A stretch of DNA of 64,000 bases from Clostridia bacterium (lineage in GTDB: Bacteria > Bacillota > Clostridia > Christensenellales > CAG-138): assembly GCA_017509785.1 (NCBI GenBank), contig JAFWOT010000014.1, forward strand, positions 62,001-126,000, in the 5' to 3' direction. Shown here piece after piece: positions 57,785 to 64,000 of this stretch. Under the pieces are notes generated by a model. That model ran no database searches and was not told the origin of the DNA. It saw only the letters and a list, made by a program, of their open reading frames with translations. The position numbers and the translations under genes were made by a program. Position 1 is the stretch's first letter. Each line of letters opens with the position of its first letter.

Positions 57785-59599
57785 ATGAAAAAGATCCTTG
57801 CACTGCTTCTGGCAATGATGATGCTCATTGCGCTCGCCGCCTGTACGACCGGCGAAAAGCCCAACAATACGGGCGCCAAGAGCAGCATTGCCGTATGTCT
57901 CGCTTCCGAGCCCGACACCATCGATCCCGCTCTGAACTCCGCCGTCGACGGCGCTACCCTCATCGCGCACCTCTTCTCCGGCCTTGCGAAGTGGGAGCAG
58001 GACGCCAACGGTAAGCTCGTCATCGTTCCCGACGCCGCCAAGGAGCTGGTCGAGGGCGTCACCAATGACGACGGCACCGTAACCTACACCTACACCCTGC
58101 GCGACGGGCTCAAGTGGTCCGACGGCAAGGACGTCACCGCCGCCGATTTCGAGTTCGCGTGGCAGCGCGCCGCCTCCTACGATCTGCTTGCCGATTACGG
58201 CTATATGTTCGAGGTCGTGGACGGCTACAACGACATCTGGGAGACCAACGACAACGGTGAGCAGGTCAACCCCGACGCGAAGCTCAACGTCAAGGCCCTC
58301 GATGAGAAGACCCTTCAGGTCACCCTCTACAACGCCGTTTCCTACTGGAACGAGCTGCTCGCCTTCCCCGTATACTTCCCCGTACGCGAGGACGTCGTTG
58401 CCAACGAGAGCTGGGCGACCGATCCTTCCACCTACATCTCCAACGGCGCCTACACCATGACCGGTTGGGATCACAACTCCGTAATCACCCTTGAGAAGAA
58501 TCCCCACTACGTCGACGCGGACAAGATCCTCATGGACAAGATCGAGTTCTATCTCTCCAACGATTCCAACAACATGGTCGCCAACTTCAAGAACGGCACC
58601 TGGCAGCTCATCGACGACGTTCCCACCAACGAGATGGCCACCCTCAAGAGCGAGTATCCCGACGAGTATAAGGTAGCCGGTCAGATCGGCACCTACTACG
58701 TCTGCTGGAACATCAACGAGGATATCCTTCCCGAAGGCTCCGGCCTCACCGGCATCGAAGCCGAGAACGCCCGCGCCGAGATCCGCAGCGCCATCGGCCT
58801 GCTCTTCGACCGCAACTACATCGTAAACGAGATCTCCCAGTCCGGTGAGGTCCCCGCTTCCTCCTTCGTCGCTATGGGCATGACGAACCCCGACGGCACC
58901 GAGTTCTATAAGACCGCCGGCGCCAACGAGGGCTTCGAGGGCTACTACAACGTGGATCCCGCCGCGTTTGAGGACAACTTCAACGCCGCCGTGGAGACCC
59001 TGAAGAAGTACTACGAGTTCGACGGCGAGAAGTTCACCAACTTCCCCACCCTCAACTACCTCTACAACACCTCCGAGGGCCACAAGGCCATCGCCGAGTA
59101 TCTCCAGGGCGCTCTTGCCGGCATCGGCATCACGATGAACCTTGAGAACCAGGAGTGGAACACCTTCCTCAACACCCGTAAGAGCGGCAACTTCTCCGTC
59201 GCCCGCAACGGCTGGGTAGCAGATTACAACGATCCCATCTGCTTCCTTGATATGTGGACCACCGCCTCCGGCAACAACGACGTTCAGTTCGGCAAGGGCG
59301 ATCACGCCTCCGTCGCATGCTACAACCTCGATCTCACCTCCTTCGGTTACGACGTAAAGGTCGAGAACGGCACCTGGGCGGATACCTATGACGTGCTCAT
59401 CAAGACCATCAAGAACTGCACCGACAACAACGTCCGCTATCAGCTCATGCACGTCGCCGAGGATATGCTCATGGAGACCGGCTGCATCTGCCCCCTGTAC
59501 TTCTACACCGATACCTACATGATCAGCAAGAACGTAACGGGCTTCTTCTCCAACCCCCTCGGCTACAAGTACTTCATGTACTGCAAAGTCAGCGACTAA
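57785..59599 (+). CDS. oppA: oligopeptide-binding lipoprotein
   Basis: The 604-residue solute-binding protein has a lipobox signal (MMMLIALAACTTG). The SBP_bac_5 family features include VCLASEPDTIDPALNSAVDGATLIAHLFSGLAKW and YTLRDGLKWSDGKDVTAADFEFAWQR. It captures peptides for the OppBCDF channel. Last gene of the operon, with AAAGGAAG before the ATG. Codon choice is more biased toward C-ending codons than neighbours, as expected for a highly expressed gene. Confidence 0.94.
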   Translation: MKKILALLLAMMMLIALAACTTGEKPNNTGAKSSIAVCLASEPDTIDPALNSAVDGATLIAHLFSGLAKWEQDANGKLVIVPDAAKELVEGVTNDDGTVTYTYTLRDGLKWSDGKDVTAADFEFAWQRAASYDLLADYGYMFEVVDGYNDIWETNDNGEQVNPDAKLNVKALDEKTLQVTLYNAVSYWNELLAFPVYFPVREDVVANESWATDPSTYISNGAYTMTGWDHNSVITLEKNPHYVDADKILMDKIEFYLSNDSNNMVANFKNGTWQLIDDVPTNEMATLKSEYPDEYKVAGQIGTYYVCWNINEDILPEGSGLTGIEAENARAEIRSAIGLLFDRNYIVNEISQSGEVPASSFVAMGMTNPDGTEFYKTAGANEGFEGYYNVDPAAFEDNFNAAVETLKKYYEFDGEKFTNFPTLNYLYNTSEGHKAIAEYLQGALAGIGITMNLENQEWNTFLNTRKSGNFSVARNGWVADYNDPICFLDMWTTASGNNDVQFGKGDHASVACYNLDLTSFGYDVKVENGTWADTYDVLIKTIKNCTDNNVRYQLMHVAEDMLMETGCICPLYFYTDTYMISKNVTGFFSNPLGYKYFMYCKVSD

Positions 59600-59622
59600 C
59601 AGCCTTTCTGCCTAACGGCTTT

Positions 59623-59665
59623 CAGAACCGGGCGTCCATTCTGCAGGGCGCCCGGCTCTGTTTTT
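59623..59665 (+). terminator. terminator of the opp operon
   Basis: 59623-59637 pairs imperfectly with 59646-59660, followed by TTTTT. Confidence 0.8.
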
Positions 59666-59734
59666 GTCCCGAAAGGGCTTTACCCGGAGCGGTCCCGGTG
59701 TTAAAATGCGGATATAAACTCAAAGGAGCACTCC

Positions 59735-60883
59735 ATGGACGTAACCTACACGAGCGGAAGCTCGAAGTTCAATTACCGCGTATGCGCGGTCATTATATCG
59801 CAGGGGCGCATACTCGCCATGCGGGACGAGCGCTCCCCGTATTACTATCTGCCCGGCGGCCGCGTGAAGCTCGGCGAGACGGCCGAAGCCGCCGTCCTGC
59901 GTGAGGTGCGCGAGGAGCTTGAGATATCGGCCGAAATAGTCCGCCCGCTCTGGCTCTGCCAGTCCTTCTTCACGGAGGACGTCGACGGCCTCGATTACCA
60001 CGAGCTCTGCCTGTATTTCCTCATTGACGCGGACGGGAGCGGCCTCCCTTCCCGCGGGGAGAGCTTCACCCTTTACGAGCGCGGGCACACGCACATATTC
60101 GAGTGGCTCCCCTTTGAGCGGCTCGAAAACGAATACTTCTACCCGCTCTTCATGAAAAAGGCGGTGTTCGATCTGCCCGAGCGTCTGACGCTCATCACCG
60201 CGCGCGAACCCATGAAGGACGCCGCCGTCATCGCCTGCACCTCGCTGCGCGAATACGTCGAGGCCGCGCAGGCAAAGCTCGGCACGGACTACCCAGTATT
60301 TTACCTTGACCGGAAATATCACCGCGACCCCGCCGAGATGCGGGAGCACGTGCTGGAGCTCATCGCCCGCCTGCCCGCGAAAGTGAGGACGGCGCTCGTC
60401 GTCATGGGGTTCTGCGGCGGCTCATGGGAGGGCGTATCGGCCCCCTGCCGCGTTGTTATGCCGAGGGTAGACGACTGCGTTTCGCTCCTCCTTCAGACGG
60501 GCGACTCCCCGAAGAGCGACCTCAAGCAGCCCCGCAGCCTGTACGTCCGCGCGAAGGATCCGGCGGACGAGTCCTTCAGGGCCATATTCGAGAGCATGAC
60601 GCGGGATAAGGACCCGGAAACAAAGCGCCGCTATCACGATGACTGGAAGCGCCTTTACGACCGCGTATTTATCATAGACACCGGCCTCAACGACTGCCGC
60701 CGTCCGGAGTATTTCGAGACCGTAAAGCGCGACGCCGATTGGCTCGAAGCCGAAACGGAGTACGTCCCCGGGGGGACGCGCCTCATCGAAAAGCTCCTCT
60801 CGGGCGAATGGGACGCGCAGTTCCTCGTGCTGGAGCCCGGGCAGAAGGCTTCGGCGGAGAAGGTCCTCATACGGGAAGCCTGA
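59735..60883 (+). CDS. Nudix hydrolase fused to a DUF1638 domain
   Basis: The 382-residue protein has an N-terminal Nudix domain (about 12-155) with a complete Nudix box GRVKLGETAEAAVLREVREELEI (Gly, Glu and REVREEL). A DUF1638-like domain (about 165-360) follows: AVIACTSLREYVEAAQAKL ... TALVVMGFCGGSWEGV ... RVVMPRVDDCVSLLLQTGD. Nudix enzymes cleave nucleoside diphosphates linked to other moieties. DUF1638 proteins are best known beside corrinoid methyltransferase genes in anaerobes and have conserved Cys residues. The fusion suggests a linked activity. Ribosome site AAAGGAG; possible promoter TTTACC-17-TAAAAT upstream of 59710. Confidence 0.82.
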   Translation: MDVTYTSGSSKFNYRVCAVIISQGRILAMRDERSPYYYLPGGRVKLGETAEAAVLREVREELEISAEIVRPLWLCQSFFTEDVDGLDYHELCLYFLIDADGSGLPSRGESFTLYERGHTHIFEWLPFERLENEYFYPLFMKKAVFDLPERLTLITAREPMKDAAVIACTSLREYVEAAQAKLGTDYPVFYLDRKYHRDPAEMREHVLELIARLPAKVRTALVVMGFCGGSWEGVSAPCRVVMPRVDDCVSLLLQTGDSPKSDLKQPRSLYVRAKDPADESFRAIFESMTRDKDPETKRRYHDDWKRLYDRVFIIDTGLNDCRRPEYFETVKRDADWLEAETEYVPGGTRLIEKLLSGEWDAQFLVLEPGQKASAEKVLIREA

Positions 60884-60893
60884 GTTTTTTCGC

Positions 60894-60923
60894 TTGACAC
60901 GGCGGCTCTCAAAATGTTAAGAT
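60894..60923 (+). promoter_or_regulatory. promoter of the ABC exporter operon
   Basis: TTGACA (60894-60899), an 18-bp spacer and TAAGAT (60918-60923). Confidence 0.6.
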
Positions 60924-60969
60924 AGCTCAAAAGAAGCAATGCAAATCGGGGGGCTCGTTTTCATTTCCC

Positions 60970-62727
60970 ATGCGATTCCTGTGGAAATACCTGCGTGAAC
61001 ATTTGGGGCGCATAAGCGGCGTAATGGGCATTAAGCTCATCGGCACTCTGCTCGAGCTTTTGATACCCTTCGTCATGGAGCACCTAATAGACCACGTCGT
61101 TCCGACGGGGAGTTTTCCGCACGTGCTGCTCTGGGGCGCAGTCATGATACTGCTCGCGCTCGCCGTGAGGTTCCTCAACGTCAATGCGAACCGCCTCTCC
61201 GTTAAGACGGCGAAGGAGGCCACCTACCGCATACGGCGGGATCTTTTCGCCGCCGCGCTGAGGCTCTCCGGCGGGCAGATGGACAGGATCGGCCTGCCCT
61301 CCCTCATTTCGAGGATGACCTCCGATTCATATAACGTTCAGTCGTTCACCCAGTCCATGCAGACGATAGGCATCCGCGCGCCGATAATGCTCATCGGCGG
61401 GATCGCCGTGACGCTCACGATGGATACCGGCCTCGCGCTCATACTCTGCGTGATGGCCCCCGTTATGATAGCGCTCGTCGTGTTCATATCCGTAAAGGGC
61501 ATCCCTCTCTACGACCGCGTCCAGCGCGGAATGGACGATATGGTCCGCATAATGCGCGAAAACATAACCGGAATACGCGTTGTAAAGGCGCTCTCCCGCG
61601 AGGAGCATGAGCGCCGCCGCTTTGCCGCGGCCAACGCGGAATCGACCGCGCGCGACATAAAGGCAGGCGTCACCATGGCTCTCCCCGGGCCGCTCGTCAC
61701 CCTGTTTTTGAACGTCGGGCTCGCGCTCGTCGTACTGCTCGGGGCAAGGCGCGTCAACGACGGGCAGACCGAGCCGGGCGTGATACTCGCCTTCCTCACC
61801 TATTTTAATATGATACTCATGGGTGTCATGGGCCTCAACCGCATATTCATGATGCTATCGAAGGCGAACGCCTCCGCCAAGCGCATAGGCGAAGCGGTGG
61901 ATTCCCCCGTGGAGCTCACCCCCATAGCGGAGGCCGCCTCGGAGGAGCCGCCCTGCCCCGGGTTCATCGTGTTCGACAACGTCTCCTTCAGCTACGACGC
62001 TTCGGAGGAGGCCGCGGACTCGAAGGGCTTCCTCGGCGCGGAACGCAGCCGCTGCCTTGAGAACGTGAGCTTCTCCATAGAAAAGGGAGGCTCGCTCGGC
62101 ATAATTGGGGCGACGGGCTCCGGCAAGACGAGCATTATCAACCTGCTCATGCGCTTCTACGATCCGCAGGAGGGCAGGATATTCGTCGGCGGACGGGACG
62201 TGCGCTCCTATGATGCGGACGAGCTGCACAGGATGTTCGGCGTGGTCTTCCAGAACGACGTTATTTTCGCCGACACCATCCGCGAGAACGTCGTATTCGG
62301 CCGCGATATAGACGAAGCGGGCGTCGCCGAAGCGCTTGCCGACGCGATGGCGGCGGAATTCGTCAACTCATATGAGGACGGCGTCGATCACAGGGCCGTC
62401 ATACACGGCGCGAATTTCTCCGGCGGGCAGAAGCAGAGGCTGCTCGTCGCAAGGGCGCTAGCGGGCAGGCACGAGATACTCATACTCGACGATTCCTCCT
62501 CCGCGCTCGATTACAGGACGGACGCCAACCTGCGCCGCGCGATAAGGGAAAACCACGGCGAGGCGACGACGATAGTCATCGCGCAGCGCATTTCCTCCAT
62601 CATGTCGCTCGACAGCATAATTATGCTCGACGAGGGGCGGATCGCTGGTCACGGGACTCACGAGGAGCTCCTGCGGACCTGCCCCGCTTACAGGCAGATA
62701 CATGAAACTCAGATGGGGGAAATGTGA
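60970..62727 (+). CDS. heterodimeric ABC exporter, first subunit (degenerate catalytic site)
   Basis: The 585-residue half-transporter has six membrane segments (to about 300) and an ABC domain with Walker A GATGSGKT, Q-loop VFQNDVIF, signature FSGGQKQR and Walker B ILILDDSSSALD. Asp replaces the catalytic Glu after Walker B, as in the degenerate site of heterodimeric exporters. Its partner is encoded 60 bp downstream. Substrates may be drugs or lipids. The ATG at 60970 has only a distant G-rich ribosome site. Confidence 0.9.
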   Translation: MRFLWKYLREHLGRISGVMGIKLIGTLLELLIPFVMEHLIDHVVPTGSFPHVLLWGAVMILLALAVRFLNVNANRLSVKTAKEATYRIRRDLFAAALRLSGGQMDRIGLPSLISRMTSDSYNVQSFTQSMQTIGIRAPIMLIGGIAVTLTMDTGLALILCVMAPVMIALVVFISVKGIPLYDRVQRGMDDMVRIMRENITGIRVVKALSREEHERRRFAAANAESTARDIKAGVTMALPGPLVTLFLNVGLALVVLLGARRVNDGQTEPGVILAFLTYFNMILMGVMGLNRIFMMLSKANASAKRIGEAVDSPVELTPIAEAASEEPPCPGFIVFDNVSFSYDASEEAADSKGFLGAERSRCLENVSFSIEKGGSLGIIGATGSGKTSIINLLMRFYDPQEGRIFVGGRDVRSYDADELHRMFGVVFQNDVIFADTIRENVVFGRDIDEAGVAEALADAMAAEFVNSYEDGVDHRAVIHGANFSGGQKQRLLVARALAGRHEILILDDSSSALDYRTDANLRRAIRENHGEATTIVIAQRISSIMSLDSIIMLDEGRIAGHGTHEELLRTCPAYRQIHETQMGEM

Positions 62728-62728
62728 T

Positions 62729-62785
62729 ATGAGCCGTTCTCCCCTTAAAAAGCTGCTCCGGCTCCTGCCGGGAAAGGTGAACTGA
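62729..62785 (+). CDS. 18-codon ORF between the two exporter genes
   Basis: ATG at 62729 follows GGGGGAAATGTGAT and reads MSRSPLKKLLRLLPGKVN then TGA, which abuts the ATG of the next gene (TGATATG). It may be a leader peptide for translational coupling. Basic amphipathic composition. Coding status is uncertain. Confidence 0.3.
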   Translation: MSRSPLKKLLRLLPGKVN

Positions 62786-62786
62786 T

Positions 62787-64000
62787 ATGGCGGCAAGGGA
62801 TTCGATAATGCATAAGCCGAAGGATTCGCGCGGGGCGCTCGCGCGGATGCTTCGCTATCTCCGTCCGTTCCTGCCGCTGCTGCTGCTCGTGTTCGCGCTG
62901 TGCATATGCTCGAACCTGCTCTCGCTCTGGGGGCCGAACCTCGCGGGCTCCGCGATAAACGAGGCCGCCGCCGGGGAGGGCAAGGTCGATTTCGAGCGGG
63001 TCTGGTACTACGCGAAGCGCATGCTCATATGCTACGCAGCCTCCTCCGCGCTGACGGTGCTCATACACGTCATAATGATGAACATATCAAAACGCGCCGC
63101 GAAGCAGATGCGCCGCAGCGTTTTCGAAAAGCTCATGCGCCTGCCGGTCAGCTATTTCGACCGCAATCAGGCGGGCGACATAATCAGCCGCGTCAGCTAC
63201 GATATCGACGTCATTTCGACCTGCATGGCGACGGACGTCGTCGCGATACTGACGAGCGTCGTCACGGTGGTCGGCTCCGTCGTGATGATGATAACCATCT
63301 CTCCCCTGCTCTCGCTCGTCGTGCTGTTCAGCGTGCCGGCCTCTGTCATATACACCTCCCGCATGAGGAAGAAGACCCAGCCCCGCTTCGTGAAGCGGTC
63401 GAAGAGCTACGGCGTGATGAACGGCTTCGTCGAGGAGATGCTCTCCGGGCAGAAGACCATCCGCGCCTACGCCTACGGCGGCCGCGTGGAGGAGCGCTTT
63501 GACGAGATCAACTCCGCCGCGGCGGAGGCCTATTACGACGCCGACCGCTACGGCGTGACTATCGGCCCCACGATGGGGACCATCAACAACATAACGCTCT
63601 CGCTCATAGCGCTCTTCGGGTCGCTCCTCTTCATGGGCGGGAGGATACTCCTCGGGGATATCTCCTCGTTCGTGCTGTATTCGAGGAAGTTCTCCGGCCC
63701 GATCAACGAGATCGCCAACATCATAAACGAGCTCTTCTCCGCGCTCGCAGCCTCGGAAAGGGTGTTTGAGCTGCTTGACGCTGAGGAGGAGCCCAAGGAC
63801 GCGGACGACGCGCTGAAGCTCGAAAACGTGCGCGGCGACGTCGCGATGGAGCACGTCGCTTTCGGCTACGACCCGGGCAAGACCATAATACACGACCTCT
63901 CCATGCACGCGGAGGCCGGTAAGCTGATAGCGATAGTCGGCCCGACGGGCGCGGGAAAGACGACGATAATTAATCTGCTCATGCGCTTCTACGACGCGCA
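62787..64000 (+). CDS. heterodimeric ABC exporter, second subunit (cut by window end)
   Basis: The frame runs from ATG 62787 (AAAGGTGA upstream) to the window end, 404 codons. It shows an N-terminal basic region, six membrane segments with the exporter coupling motif RVEERFDEINSAAAEAYYDADRYG, and the start of the ABC domain with Walker A GPTGAGKT. The signature, Walker B and the presumed catalytic Glu are beyond the window. It pairs with the preceding half-transporter. Confidence 0.88.
   Translation, partial: MAARDSIMHKPKDSRGALARMLRYLRPFLPLLLLVFALCICSNLLSLWGPNLAGSAINEAAAGEGKVDFERVWYYAKRMLICYAASSALTVLIHVIMMNISKRAAKQMRRSVFEKLMRLPVSYFDRNQAGDIISRVSYDIDVISTCMATDVVAILTSVVTVVGSVVMMITISPLLSLVVLFSVPASVIYTSRMRKKTQPRFVKRSKSYGVMNGFVEEMLSGQKTIRAYAYGGRVEERFDEINSAAAEAYYDADRYGVTIGPTMGTINNITLSLIALFGSLLFMGGRILLGDISSFVLYSRKFSGPINEIANIINELFSALAASERVFELLDAEEEPKDADDALKLENVRGDVAMEHVAFGYDPGKTIIHDLSMHAEAGKLIAIVGPTGAGKTTIINLLMRFYDA

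Noticed and set aside
57671..59452. 593-codon minus-strand frame opposite oppA
   Set aside because: It is the antisense shadow of oppA: Val/Gly/Leu-rich, without domain motifs or a translation signal.

Overview
The window is a GC-rich, gene-dense chromosome segment from an anaerobic gut-type Clostridia bacterium, most likely Oscillospirales or Christensenellales. The lineage is inferred from gene content: a Bcd-EtfBA butyryl-CoA module, a T-box in front of tyrS, a dockerin-tagged protease, sortase-assembled pili, and dense Shine-Dalgarno-preceded genes with clear sigma-A promoters. No rRNA, CRISPR array, phage or insertion sequence was seen.

Layout. 1-5,500: start of thymidine kinase and, upstream of it on the minus strand, a BMP-type nucleoside ABC importer. 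5,620-7,850: DUF5685, J-domain and membrane protein operon. 7,850-12,100: LRR lipoprotein, MATE exporter, Gate-domain membrane protein and a divergent LysR regulator. 12,300-12,850: nested palindromic repeats. 12,900-15,980: bcd-etfB-etfA. 16,080-18,140: condensation-domain (acetyltransferase-like) protein plus zinc-ribbon membrane protein. 18,150-19,670: Tyr T-box and tyrS. 19,730-22,410: ECF sigma, anti-sigma and serpin operon. 22,530-28,890: DUF815-like ATPase, then mrp, C-GCAxxG-C-C protein, TIM-barrel isomerase, DUF1461, tsaD and a hypothetical. 28,980-33,060: tRNA-Leu(GAG) followed by a visibly more AT-rich accessory stretch with hairpins, a gene remnant, a lipoprotein and a HipBST-like operon that carries an additional HEPN-like gene. 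33,350-38,290: dockerin-tagged subtilase and the moxR-DUF58-DUF4129 operon. 38,350-48,760: an eight-gene sortase-dependent pilus operon. 49,000-51,370: cytoplasmic histidine kinase and response regulator. 51,650-53,490: small secreted protein and a second ECF sigma/anti-sigma pair. 53,590-59,600: oppBCDF-A peptide importer. 59,735-60,883: Nudix-DUF1638 fusion. 60,970-64,000: heterodimeric ABC exporter, second half cut by the window end.

Most notable is the toxin-antitoxin locus at 30,961-33,056. A HipB-like repressor, a 150-residue protein with an R-x4-H motif typical of HEPN RNases, a HipS-like small protein and a HipT-like kinase form one translationally coupled minus-strand operon. Its promoter spacer is filled by the first of three TATACC-N6-GGTATA operators spaced exactly 41 bp apart. 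Other points worth attention are the serpin downstream of an ECF sigma/anti-sigma pair, the Nudix-DUF1638 fusion, the pilus tip protein with an apparently dead CHAP-like domain, and the sortase frame that runs through an intrinsic terminator.

All product names come from reading motifs and family resemblance by eye; no database search was run.
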